25,944 bases of DNA, taken from CAZPHU01 sp964586285. Lineage in GTDB: Bacteria > Fibrobacterota > Chitinivibrionia > Chitinivibrionales > CAYFVL01. Where the stretch lies: positions 1-25,944 of the forward strand of contig CAZPHU010000051.1 of NCBI GenBank assembly GCA_964586285.1, in the 5' to 3' direction. Below, piece after piece: positions 1 to 10,500 of this stretch (positions are counted from its first letter, which is position 1; every line of letters begins with the position of its first letter). Both the position numbers and the translations under genes were made by a program. The notes beneath the pieces were generated by a model, which was given only the letters and a program-made list of their open reading frames with translations, did no database searches and was not told the origin of the DNA.

Positions 1-1799
1 TCCCGGGCATCTGGTGTGGATCGGTGATTTTTGACGATCTGATTGACGACAGTGAGAGTCCGCATGATCCTCTGGTCATAATCACCAGGCCTGACAGTAC
101 CTTTGATACGACGCACTTGTCGATGCTGGATTCGATCTGCTTTGAGGACGGTAAGACCACGGTAGATTTCGTCCTGTTTCATGCGCCGGTAAATAACGAA
201 CATGAGCTCACTGTTACGTTCGATGAAACTCTTAACGGCAACACCGATCCTTTTGAGCTTCACCCTGGGCCGGTCGCTACAATCGATATAGTTCGTCCCG
301 ACGGCAGTCCGTTTCCCGAAAACAGAGTTGTTCTTAACAGCACCGACGAACAAACCATGAGAAGTATCGGGTTTGACCGTTTCGGAAATCCGGTCGTTAA
401 TAAACCGGTTGAAAGTACGTGGAAAGCCGATTCCACTCTTCCGGCCTACTCTTCTCCAGAAAAAATGTCTCAGATCTTCTACTCTTTCGATAACGTTCTT
501 TATGCGAAAGAGGGGCATATGAGAGCCAATTACAACGATTCGATAGGCGACAGTCTATTAATCATAATAAGATCCAAGCCCGGAGAGGTTGTAAAGGCTT
601 TCACGCGTGATTATAACGGAAACGGATATCTGGACGCTATCGAGGTTCACTTCGATAAGATGGTTTCGTTTCCTGAGGGATATGATTTGTCCAATATCAG
701 TGTGGCAAAGACAATAACCAAAGAAAACTTCCTGGTCGATAGAATAGAGCCTTTCTATTCGACCGAAGCCCCCGATTCCGTATACAAGATTCATCTTGTC
801 GAGGATACTAGTATACAAGGAGGGATTTCTCAAACAGACTGGGTAACCACTCTTCAGGTCATCGATGCGCGTGAGATAAGTCCGGCTGAGATACTTTGCC
901 ATGATGGTGCCGGTCCGGTGATTTGGTCGGTAAAGAAACTTACTAATGCAGCGGGTGACCACAAGCAGGATGAGGTGATTGTTAAACTCAGTGAAGAGTT
1001 CTCCGGTCCGGACGGTGTTTTGTTCAGCCAAACCAATCGTCCCGAACTAACCTTCGTGGTGTGGGAAAAGGACGAAAACGGCGAGCTTCAACCCGTGGAT
1101 GAGATACTGGTGGGAATCGATCATTTTGACGATGTCCGCCCCGATGAGTTGACGTTCAAGACGTCCAATGGAGTCAATCTAACCGATTGGCACTACATGA
1201 GCATCAAGGTTGATACCACCGGTACCATGAAAAACAGGACTTTGGTTGTCGACAAGTCCGAAGGTAAGAATGAACCCGTGGTCGAAAACAGGCGAGTTCA
1301 GGTTATAGTTAAAGGGGCGCTGGGTGAGATAGCCATAGGTCCGAACCCGGCACGCCCGACTTACGAATATGCGGATGAACCTGTGCTCAAACCCCTATCC
1401 CCCAAAGTTGCTATCGACAGGGCGAAAAAGGGTGGGGCTCTTATCACCATACCGATTTACTATAACAGAGGAAGCACGACATCGGAGAGGGAGATAGTCG
1501 ATGGGAAAATAATGGTATTCGATGCTATAGGAAATCTTGTGTACATTGAAGAGATGGAAGACATACTTGCGGATACCACCGAAAGTCCCGAATCCGATGA
1601 GCATGCGCGGCTGTTTAAAAGACTGAAAAACGATGAACAAGACAGCACCGAAGTTCAGGCCGCACTGATATTTCACTGGGATCTATTGACCAATGACGGG
1701 CGTGCATGCGCGCCTGGTATTTATCGAGTTCTGGTGTTTATCGAGTCCAATTTAGCAAGCGTAAGAAAATATTCGAGCAATCTGGGGATAACTCGGTAA
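1..1799 (+). CDS. Giant Ig-rich surface/secreted protein, C-terminal part (5' end outside window)
   Basis: The frame is open to the left edge, and its first codons (PGIWCGS..FDDL) match the tail of the next gene (VPGNLCGS..FDDL). The GTG at 24 is therefore internal and the true start lies upstream of the window. About 599 residues are visible, nearly the whole conserved tail shared with the genes at 2143 and 7560. In order it shows a GFDRFGN motif (about 373), a calcium-loop-like DYNGNGYLDAIE (609-644), DGAGPVIW (903-926), GPNPARP (from 1338), then VFDAIGNLVY, APGIYR and the end SSNLGITR. The last part resembles FlgD-type Ig or type IX secretion C-terminal domains, so export and surface anchoring are inferred. 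No enzymatic motif is visible. A strong terminator follows 17 bp after the stop, so it is not obviously co-transcribed with the next gene. The specific function is unknown. Confidence 0.85.
   Translation, partial: PGIWCGSVIFDDLIDDSESPHDPLVIITRPDSTFDTTHLSMLDSICFEDGKTTVDFVLFHAPVNNEHELTVTFDETLNGNTDPFELHPGPVATIDIVRPDGSPFPENRVVLNSTDEQTMRSIGFDRFGNPVVNKPVESTWKADSTLPAYSSPEKMSQIFYSFDNVLYAKEGHMRANYNDSIGDSLLIIIRSKPGEVVKAFTRDYNGNGYLDAIEVHFDKMVSFPEGYDLSNISVAKTITKENFLVDRIEPFYSTEAPDSVYKIHLVEDTSIQGGISQTDWVTTLQVIDAREISPAEILCHDGAGPVIWSVKKLTNAAGDHKQDEVIVKLSEEFSGPDGVLFSQTNRPELTFVVWEKDENGELQPVDEILVGIDHFDDVRPDELTFKTSNGVNLTDWHYMSIKVDTTGTMKNRTLVVDKSEGKNEPVVENRRVQVIVKGALGEIAIGPNPARPTYEYADEPVLKPLSPKVAIDRAKKGGALITIPIYYNRGSTTSEREIVDGKIMVFDAIGNLVYIEEMEDILADTTESPESDEHARLFKRLKNDEQDSTEVQAALIFHWDLLTNDGRACAPGIYRVLVFIESNLASVRKYSSNLGITR
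609..644 (+). other. EF-hand-like calcium loop in surface protein 1
   Basis: These codons give D-Y-N-G-N-G-Y-L-D-A-I-E, with acidic or amide residues at loop positions 1, 3, 5, 9 and 12 as in EF-hand or dockerin loops. The same loop recurs at the same place in both downstream paralogues. Calcium binding is inferred from the pattern. Confidence 0.55.
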
Positions 1800-1815
1800 A
1801 CGACTTTTCCTGGGA

Positions 1816-1841
1816 GGGCGGTTACGACCGCCCTTTTTTTT
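1816..1841 (+). terminator. Rho-independent terminator after surface protein 1
   Basis: A 7-bp perfect stem GGGCGGT/ACCGCCC with a TACG tetraloop is followed directly by eight T. It lies 17 bp after the stop codon and is a textbook intrinsic terminator for the upstream gene. Confidence 0.93.
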
Positions 1842-1935
1842 CGGAAGTATCTTGGCCCATCATCCACACGGAAGGGTGCAATTTTTTTACCCCGTCGCCG
1901 ACGGAATATTCAAGAGCGCAAAATAGATTATCTGA

Positions 1936-1964
1936 TTGTTAAAACAAGGCAAATACGTTATCTT
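1936..1964 (+). promoter_or_regulatory. Weak sigma-70-like promoter candidate for surface protein 2
   Basis: TTGTTA (1936-1941) and TATCTT (1959-1964) are separated by 17 bp, each matching 4 of 6 consensus bases. It lies after the terminator and about 180 bp before the likely start codon. The 1842-2142 intergenic stretch shows nothing else I can name. The match is weak and could be chance. Confidence 0.3.
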
Positions 1965-2142
1965 ATACGTATGAAGTTCAACCGGTTAACTGCCCAGTCC
2001 GTGGTAAACGGCTGTTTGGTACATAAGTTGATTAGTATTATGATCAGGAATAACTCTAAAGAGCGCAGGTAAAATTGCAATGGCGACAAATTCCGAGACA
2101 AAGATGATTACAGATTACAACCGCAAAAAAGGAAATCGAATT

Positions 2143-5100
2143 ATGTTAAGCCATAAATCCCATTCAGCGGAATACCCTCAGGACTATTCTTTCGTAAAAG
2201 AACCATTTACAGTCGAGTGGATAAGGCTAACACTTCTTTTCCTCCTTTCCTTTCTCTTCTTTGCATCTACCGCTCATGCCCAGGCCCAGTACCGGGTTCA
2301 TCCGGATTACGAAGACAGCCTTAGAGTGGTTGTAATCTGGAACGATGCTANNNNNNNNNNNNNNNNNNNNNNNNNNNNNNNNNNNNNNNNNNNNNNNNNN
2401 NNNNNNNNNNNNNNNNNNNNNNNNNNNNNNNNNNNNNNNNNNNNNNNNNNATGACGGAAATCTATTGTACCCGGGAGTAAACGGTATCATCTCCAATGCC
2501 GTGGACAGCTTGATGGCGAATACCCAACTTGATTTTTTCCCGCTGGGTGAGGGGCGTTGCCAGGCTGACGCGGATGAGTACAATATCCAGTATCCGCAAT
2601 GGATAACCAAATTGGGTTATCAGCAGGGGCACTGGAACGACATGACCAGACCCGGACCGGATGAGCTTCACGTGCTTGTCGCCATACAGGACACTATGCC
2701 CGACGAGACGATTCGACGTGCTGTGGCTCTAAGCTACCAGCCCCAGTTCCTTCAAGATATCGAAGCCGCCCAGCAGATTACCTATGATGCCGTCATGTTT
2801 GCATCCCTTGCCCACACACTCTCGGTAGCATCGGGTATTGAGATTGTCACAAATGACACCACGATGCAGGCCGGGGACACAATCAATCTTACCGCTGTTC
2901 TTTACGACCAGTTTGGCAAACCTATAGAAGACGACGGTACTCTGGCTCAAATAAGATGGGAAATTCACCCTTCATCACGCCGTGAGGGCGACGGGCTGGT
3001 GGATGCCACCGGAGATACGGCATCATTTACAGCTACCAGGGCCCATCGGTCTGTGCGAATCACAGCATCATTTGACGACGATGAAAACAGGCTTATGGAT
3101 GAGGCGGTAATAACGATTGTTCCCGCCCCTGCGCATCATCTTGTGATTGAAGGAAATCGGGACGGCATATTGTCACCTCATGAGGATAATCCGGTGGGAG
3201 GAAGGGGATATATGCGTTTTTCTACCACCGATACCACGAAACTTGCCTGGGCTGTTATTCGTGATCGATTCGGCAACTACGTGGAGAACTCTCAGAGCAC
3301 ACTTTGGGATACACTCTCCCCCGGAGGTATCGTTTCGGCTCAAGCCCAAGATCAGTCAACCGGCGAAGGATTGATCACAAAGCTTGGTCCCGACGGCAGC
3401 GGTTACGTGTTTGCACGAAGTAATGAGTACGAAGGAGCGCTTTTCAGTGATACAATTCAGGTGGAGGTCGATAAAATTGAGTATGAGAGCCTTCGCATAC
3501 TATCTTATGAAAGCGGCCAAACCTTTGAAGTTGAAACTCTGGTGGTGGTAACCGGCAGAGATACATCCCTCATAGTACAGGGTTATCGCTCCGATCTGCA
3601 GAGCTGGGAAGAGGTGCCCGGCAATTGGTCTCTTAGTGCTCAGCTTAGAACCGATGCCGCGCCTCCGCAAGCTCAGGCCGTCTGGGAATTCTTTTCACCG
3701 GTAGATACGGGTTCCGGGGTCATAAGTGCCGAATATGAAGAATTGCAGGCACATATACCCGCCATTTTTCTTCCAGGCCAACCAGGACTGCTTGAACTTT
3801 ACCCTCGGGCCGGGAGTCCTGATGAGCAGACGCCGTACGCTCCTTACCTCAGCGGTATAGCCGATACGATTGAGGCCGGCGAATCGTTTGAAGCCTGGGC
3901 GAAGATGTTCGACATAAACGGCATCTGGTTGCCCGAATATGAAACCGACTCGGCAAAGGCAAACCTTATACGCTGGCAAGTTAGTACAGATGAAGAGGTC
4001 GAATACACTGCCGAGGGAGCCCGGTTCAGTCTGGTTTCGACAAGAGCTTATCGCACTATAAACATAACGGCGTCGGTGATCGCAAACGGTACAACAATGA
4101 GCCGTACGATATCGGTCTATATCACCCACGGCAAACCGGACCACCTGGTCATTGAAGCGAGTGCAACCATTGCCAATATGATCAACGATGATCCGATAAA
4201 CGAAATCACTATAGACAGCACTGAATCAAGCAGAAATGTCTTCGCGATCCTTCGAGACGTTTTCGGCAATTTCGCCGGATACTCAACCAACACAGTCTGG
4301 CAGAGCACGGATTCGGATATCTTTACCGCCGCGGCCGGCGAGGCCAGGGATGTGGGTGAAGGTGTCGCGAGCAGAGTAAGCGACGGTAACGCCCAAATGA
4401 TTGCAATTGACGGTGAAAATGAACAGCTGACCGATACAATAAGTGTAACCGTACAAAGCTACTATTATAAAGAGTTGCGCATCGTAAACGAAATGGGCGA
4501 CACTCTGGATACCCTTCGAATGAATACCAACCAGGAAACCACCCTGGTGGTAATAGGACTTCGTTCCGATATCGACGATCAGGACGTTTGGGAGCGTGTT
4601 CAGGCTCGATGGAGTAATTCCGATAATCTTCAGATCACTCCCACCGCTCCACAGCTCTCTTCTCAATGGGGTTTTTCTCCATCGGATACCGCGTCTTCGG
4701 GGCGGATAAAGGTTTCGCAGAATAATGCGCTTACCAGACCATTCAGCACGCATGTCATATTCGATCCGGGGCCACCTACACAGATAAGTATAGATATTCT
4801 CACACCGCCGGATAACCGTATTGCCGGTGAACCAATTGAGGCTCTGATTTCCATCGAAAATGAAGACGGCAAGGTTCCGGGTAATCTGTGTGGCAGCGCC
4901 GTGTTTGACGATCTGCTAAAAGATACATCTCAAAACGGTGAGATTTATCAGCCTTATGTAATTATCGACGGAGATACGGTTTTACTTTCCGAGGTATCGG
5001 AGCTTTGTTTCGATGGTGGAAATGCGATTGTCGATCTGGTTCTGTTTTACGCGCCGCCGGAGAACCGTCATACGGTTTCGGTCTCTTTCAGTAATGAATC

Positions 5101-6607
5101 TGTACCCGGTCTGAATGATTCGGAAAGGATGGTTCTCAATCCGGGGCCGGTGGACAGTATTAATCTGGTGCAGAATAATGAGAAGCCTTTCCCCGGGGAC
5201 ACTCTTGTTCTGGATTTCGATGACGGAAAGAGTATCAGAAGCATAGGTTTTGACCAATACGGTAACTATATCGGCCCCACACCTGCTGTTTGGAGTACGG
5301 ATGGTGATATTCCTAAGTATTCTTCATCCGAACGAATGACTCAGATCTACTATCAGGTATCGAGCATTCTTTACGAAAAATCGGGTATTATAATCGCCAA
5401 GTATGATGAATCGATTGGTGATGAACTCCCGGTCCGCATCCGTCCCCAACCTGCTCAGCTAACTCAAGCATATACGCGGGATAACGATGGAAATGGGTAT
5501 CTGGATGCAATTGATATCGTGTTCAATAAAGAGATTACTTTTCCCGACAGCTTCGATATGTCGAATTTTGTAGTCGAGTTTGATACCGAGGATTACGGCA
5601 CCGTGTACTGGGAGGTACAGGGCATTTCTCCTTCCCCGGGATCGGAAGACTCGATTTTTACACTTCGTCTGATCGAGAACCAGGATTCGATGGACGGTGC
5701 TCCTCAGACGGACTGGAAACCGGAGTTGTCGATTCACAACGCTCCCGATTTCGGGACCATTTCGTTTGATTGTCTGGATGGAGCCGGGCCTGTTGTCTGG
5801 AAAGTTGTCCGTCAGGTCAGCGGTGACGGCAACCGGACGAAGGATAAGATTATGGTCGAGTTCAGCGAAGATATTGTCGGTTCCGACGGTATATCCATTC
5901 CGCTTACTACTCGTCCGTCCGATCTTTTCGAAGTCTGGGTGGACTCGGCCGGCAGTATCAATCGGATGGATTTATTGAACGGAATACAATCTCTTTCCTC
6001 GTCGAATGCGAGACAGATTGAGTTTTACATGACCAACAACGGAGAATTAACCAGCTATAACCTGATAAGTATCAATGAAAACAGCGATCTTCTGGTAGAC
6101 AACTCCGAACAGCGAAATCGTCCCCATTCCAACAACAGACCCACCCGATTGATTGTAGTGGGAAGGGCGGCGGAACTGACTGTAGGTCCAAATCCGCTCA
6201 GACCAACATTTGCTCACAGTTTCGATGATCTTCAGGCCCAGGAGCCTTCCATCGCATTTGACTGGACAACTCGCGGAGGTGGAGTTTTCGTAGCCAATAT
6301 TATAGTACCCGGCTCCGATTCCACCCTCAGTAAGTCTATAATGGAATTTGATATCAAGGGTTCGCTTATGGTTTTCGATGCGATTGGAAACCTGGTCTAT
6401 ACGCGAAAAGCTACTCGGGATGAGTTAGTCGAGCCGATAAGCAACAGGCGCTGGATACCTGGAACAACAGAGCAGTTGGTGTTCTACTGGAACGGCATAA
6501 CCGACCAGGATCGTGCCGCCGCCCCAGGTATATACAGAACGATCATGTATCTGGAGATTGATGGAGAACAGCTGAAGCTGTCAACCAATCTAGGCATCGG
6601 AAGATAA
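2143..6607 (+). CDS. Giant secreted Ig-like repeat protein (interrupted by assembly gap)
   Basis: I join the ORF before the N run to the one after it. The first part ends in a mature secreted N-terminus, and the second has no start of its own and runs to the stop at 6607. The ATG at 2143 is chosen because AAGGA lies 9 nt upstream; an ATG at 2080 is possible but has a weaker site. The N-terminus has a long n-region, a hydrophobic core LTLLFLLSFLFFAS and a likely cleavage after AHA. The head (to about 2840) resembles nothing I know and is not fibro-slime. Two three-domain modules follow (AVIRDRFGNY at 3251, AILRDVFGNF at 4244). Then comes the shared tail from about 4770, with DNDGNGYLDAID, DGAGPVVW, GPNPLRP (6185), VFDAIGNLVY, APGIYR and STNLGIGR. 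It is probably an extracellular adhesin or matrix protein; no catalytic motif is visible. Confidence 0.85.
2351..2450. other. Assembly gap (100 N)
   Basis: Exactly 100 N, the usual placeholder for a scaffold gap of unknown length. The reading frames on the two sides differ at this nominal length. If one intact gene spans it, the real number of missing bases must be a multiple of three. Confidence 0.97.
2838..4769 (+). repeat. Two copies of a ~330-aa three-domain protein module
   Basis: Each copy contains an AGDT/AGES-type Ig-like domain ending in a W, a domain with HHLVIEG or DHLVIEA plus A[VI][IL]RDxFGN, and a domain with GYRSDxxxW or GLRSDxxxW. The RDxFGN anchors at 3251 and 4244 are 993 nt (331 aa) apart. 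The copies are diverged and recognisable only at protein level. The first domain type resembles invasin/intimin-type bacterial Ig folds. Boundaries are approximate. Confidence 0.75.
5480..5515 (+). other. EF-hand-like calcium loop in surface protein 2
   Basis: Codons give D-N-D-G-N-G-Y-L-D-A-I-D, the canonical spacing of calcium-loop ligands with D rather than E at position 12. It is the counterpart of the loops at 609 and 13014. Confidence 0.6.
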
Positions 6608-6622
6608 ACTCTCCTAAAAAAG

Positions 6623-6664
6623 TAAGGTGCGGATGCGGTCAAGATGTACCGCAATCGCACCTTA
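6623..6664. terminator. Imperfect hairpin after surface protein 2, possible terminator
   Basis: TAAGGTGCG and TGCGGT pair with ACCGCA and CGCACCTTA around a two-base internal mismatch and an 8-nt loop. It begins 15 bp after the stop codon. There is no T run on the + side (CCCCC follows), but an A6 run precedes it, so it looks more like a terminator when read on the minus strand. Its role for the + gene is uncertain. Confidence 0.4.
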
Positions 6665-6710
6665 TCCCCCGGGCAATGCCGCTGCATTTAGCTTCACTCC
6701 TGAGAAACGT

Positions 6711-6748
6711 ACCCCTTCCAAGCCTTCCCCTTGGTAAGGGAAAGGCTT
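6711..6748. repeat. Degenerate C-rich/G-rich palindromic repeat, copy 1
   Basis: ACCCCTTCCAAGCCTTCCCC is followed by TTGGTAAGGGAAAGGCTT. The arms AAGCCTTTCCC and GGGAAAGGCTT are near complements, giving a hairpin-forming palindrome. It shares the CCCCTT..TAAGGG core with the copies at 6774 and 7049. Confidence 0.55.
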
Positions 6749-6773
6749 TAACGCGTTGTTAATATTAGTGTTA

Positions 6774-6812
6774 GCTCCTCCCCCTTACCACGGGGTAGGC
6801 TGGGAGGGGGTG
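6774..6812. repeat. Degenerate C-rich/G-rich palindromic repeat, copy 2
   Basis: GCTCCTCCCCCTTACCACGG runs into GGTAGGCTGGGAGGGGGTG. The layout is the same as copy 3: a CTCCTCCCCCTT arm, a G-rich arm, then GGGAGGGGGTG. Confidence 0.6.
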
Positions 6813-7048
6813 TATTTGCCCCGGAGAATCGCTAAAGTCAACCTTAAAGCAACAGCATTGATCCCCCCCGGTCCCCCTAAGCAACTACTCCTCACAAGAG
6901 AAAAATCTGTTAGTTGTTTCGCATGACTCCCGTCCCCTCAAAGACGAAGAAACTAAGGGAAATGCCTTCTGCGACTTCGCGAAGGGATTGGATGATTTGC
7001 ATGGTTTTACCCGGTTGCAGGAATAGGAATCAGGACAGAAAGACCTTT

Positions 7049-7086
7049 CTCCTCCCCCTTGCTAAGGGGGAGGCCGGGAGGGGGTG
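7049..7086. repeat. Degenerate C-rich/G-rich palindromic repeat, copy 3 (best preserved)
   Basis: CTCCTCCCCCTTGCTAAGGG runs into GGAGGCCGGGAGGGGGTG. The arms CCTCCCCCTT and AAGGGGGAGG are exactly complementary around GCT. Repeats of this type, with the layout palindrome plus GGGAGGGGGTG, are dispersed between genes in many bacterial genomes and give spurious peptides such as PLAKGEAGRG. Confidence 0.7.
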
Positions 7087-7167
7087 CCTCCGGAAAGGCA
7101 TCTATCGGGATTTAGCCTATGAGGATTAGTTGCATGACATGCAAAGTCAGTCGGTTACCCTGCACAT

Positions 7168-7385
7168 CCAGGCCTCCTGTCCCCCTAAAGGGAGACTTTT
7201 TAAGTTAGATTGTTGCTAAATATGTAAGGCTTATCGATGTTCCCAGGTTTACGGCCTCGCCTCTGCAGGCGAATCCGGTAACCTGCCACGCTTAAATACA
7301 TTCTCACACTAAACCATCCACTAACCAGACGGAAATGCGTCTCCCTTAAGGGAAGGGGCCTCCTTAATTCCTCCCCCTGGGTTAC
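7168..7385. repeat. Further fragments of the same palindromic repeat family
   Basis: GTCCCCCTAAAGGGAGAC (7179-7196) and GTCTCCCTTAAGGGAAGGGG (7339-7358), the latter followed by CCTCCTTAATTCCTCCCCCTGGG, carry the same CCCCT..AAGGG palindrome in shortened form. No gene is supported between 6608 and 7559. The only ORF, at 6914-7129, is a translation of copy 3. Confidence 0.45.
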
Positions 7386-7442
7386 CTTCATCTAAAACGA
7401 AAACAGGAAACAGGGTATCCTTTTTTCTAATCTTTTTAGGGT

Positions 7443-7448
7443 TATAAT
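7443..7448 (+). promoter_or_regulatory. Perfect -10 box (TATAAT), promoter candidate for surface protein 3
   Basis: TATAAT is an exact -10 consensus about 112 bp before the ATG at 7560, in an AT-rich stretch right after the repeat cluster. The matching -35 position (about 7420-7425, CTTTTT) is poor. A small hairpin CCGTC/GACGG (7515-7530) lies in the putative leader. It is plausible as the main promoter but unproven. Confidence 0.45.
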
Positions 7449-7559
7449 AGTATATGTGAGATAATATTCGGTTAAACATCAGTCAAAACAGTTGCCCCGA
7501 ATAATCTCATTAAACCGTCGCACCTGACGGAAAAAAATCCTTTTGTCGGGGGAAGTATC

Positions 7560-10500
7560 ATGAGAGTCATAAGATCACTTAAACCGGAATTTTTCGAAAG
7601 CCTTAGTTTTACGATCCTGCTCTTTATGTTTATCTCATTAGTGAGCTGGAATGTGAGCGGCCAGACATATCCTGACACGCTTTGGATACCGGTTACCTAT
7701 TATGACTTTCATTCGGACGGCAGCAACCCCGAATTCGAGCAAAACCACACCGGCGGTATCTATAAAAATATGGTTGCCGATACTCTGGATTCCGAACGTA
7801 AACCTGTACCGGGCAATACCCCCTACCTCAACCACTATATCAAATACTGGTATCGTGACTGGAACAAAGCCGCCAGAGGGGACTATACGATTCCCGATTA
7901 TGATATTGTCGGAAGCACCTTTAATGCCTCGGTTACATACAAGGGTATTAAATCGGTCAACCATGACACAGCTTTTAAGAACATAGTTATAGAAGATTCT
8001 CTGCCTTTTAAACATCTTGGCGACGGAGTTTATGAGTACAGGGATGATGCGACCGCAAACTTCTTTCCACTAAACGGGCGTGGGTTCAACGAAGGCAAAC
8101 AGGGTAACAATTTCTCTTTTACAATGGAGTTACACACCACTTTCGTTATGAAACCGGGAATCACCTTCAATTTCGCCGGTGATGATGATGTCTGGGCTTT
8201 TGTCGACAACAAACTTGCCATGGATTTAGGTGGTATCCACGGAATGGAAAGGGGAAGTTTCAAAGTAGATACACTTGGGCTTGTACCGGGGCGGGAATAT
8301 AACTTTGATTTCTTCTTTGCCGAAAGGCATACAAGCGAGTCCCACATCCGGATAACAACAAACATCGTAAGTACAAAACTTGCCGAACTGACACTTCACG
8401 CCCAACCTGACGAAACGGTCAGAGCAGGAGATACGGTTACCGCATGGGCACAAACCGTCGATGATACCGGGGGTGTTCACACAGGATACAGTGACTTGAT
8501 CAAGTGGCATTTCCTTGAAAGCGGCGGCCATCACGACTCAACACTTATCTCCGAAAATTCCCGCGAGATTACGGGAGACACGGTATACTTTATTCCTACC
8601 GAAGCCCATACCCAGGTTAAAATAGAAGGTATTCTTCTTGACACAAACACAAACGAATACCTTCGGGATACCCTGACTTTGACGATTCTTCCCGGTGCTC
8701 CACATCACCTGGTGCTCGAGGGTAAAGCGGAGATGAATAAGACGGCACTGCTGGATGCTCAACCGATAGATCAGATTTCTATAGGCCCGGATGAAACCTT
8801 CGGCAATGCGTTTGCGATCCTGCGCGACAAGTACGGCAACTTTGTTTGCCATTCGCGCGAAACCGATTGGAATACACTATCGGGAAATAATTTGATTCGA
8901 TCCCTGGTGTCCGGAAATGCAGATAAAGGCGAAGGCATTGCCTACAAAAGAGGAGCTCCCGGAACGGCTCGCATATCCGCGGTCGATCGTCAATATCAGG
9001 GAGATCTTTTTTCCGACAGCATAGATGTCGTTATCAATGAAGCTAATTATTCACACCTCAGAGTTGTAGTGAACAATGCCGGCTCTGTTGTACCGATCGA
9101 AGAGCTGACGACAAACACCGATCGCTGCACACTTCTCACCGTATTGGGTTATCGCGGTGATTTGAAACGATGGGAGCCTGTATCCGGAAAATGGGAAACC
9201 GACATTCCAACATCAATAAACCCCGGGCAGTCGCATCAGTCGTTTAAGTTTTGTCCGATCGATACAGCAACCTCAACAGTTAATGTCACGTATCAATCGG
9301 CACGGTATTCCCTCCCGGTAAAGGTTGGCTGCGGTGGAGCGGCGAGAATGGATCTTTTCGATTTTGCCGGAAAACCTGTTAACAGATTCCCTCTGGACAA
9401 TCCACCCATATCTTATGAGGTGAGCGCGGGCGACACGTTTGATATATATGCGAAGTTGTTTGACAACAACGGTTACTGGCTCTCCGAGTATGAGAGCGAT
9501 GATGCTCCAGTAGCATGGTCGGTAATAGAATTGAGCGGCAAAGGAAACAGCGGCGTTCTGTCAGCCGCAAACGGCTACAAAACCGGTTTTGTCCCGCATG
9601 TCGCCCGTCGTTCGGTTTTCATAACCGCAACCTGGTATCACGGCGGAGAAGAAATGAGGGATACTGTCATGATTAAAACAGTTCACGGACCTGTTCACAG
9701 TATTAATATTCAGGCTGACACCGCCCGTCTGTATACCGGCGATCTCGACAGGATGACTTTTTCGGCCAGGGACACACTAAAGCATGCATATGCGGTTTTT
9801 CGTGATGCTTTCAACAATTATATCTCTCCCGCCGAATTTGCAAAATGGAAAAGCATGAACAGCTCTATCGCGCAAGTAAAGTCCGGTGCTTTCCTTATGG
9901 GTGAAGGATTGATTTACCGTCGCAGTGATTCGACCTCCGCCGTGTCCATTATAGCCACAAGTGACGACGGTAACCTTAGCGATACTTTAACGGTTGATAT
10001 CAGCCGAGTTACCTTCTCCGACATTCAAATAGCCTCATACACGAGTTCTTTTGACAATATCGACACACTGTACATTCGCACCGATCAGGACACTGTACTA
10101 TATGCCAGAGGCAGGCGTACAAAAGACGGTGCATGGATCGACATTCCAGCCGACTGGGACATCACCGGTCCCATTTCTTTCAGGCGATCTCCCCCGTCTT
10201 CCGCCGACAAATGGGAATTCATTCCCCAAAGCGTCGGAAGCGGTAGAATAATGATTACCGGCCCCGACAATGTCAAAGATACAATAATTGTCCATACCCT
10301 TCCCGGTCTGGCCAACAGTCTCGTTCTTTACAAAAACAGTGAAGAACCCAGCCCGGATGGCGTCTTTGACGGTCCCGGTCAAAAAGATACAGTTTCTGCA
10401 GGAGATCCTCTTTTGCTGGCGGCCAACGTTTTTGATCAGAGAAATTCATGGCTTGAAAATTATCGTACCTTTCCCGACGACAAAAAAATAACCTGGACGT

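Noticed and set aside
6914..7129. 71-residue ORF in the repeat-rich intergenic region
   Set aside because: Its PLAKGEAGRG segment is the translation of a palindromic repeat commonly seen in spurious ORFs, and it has no ribosome binding site.
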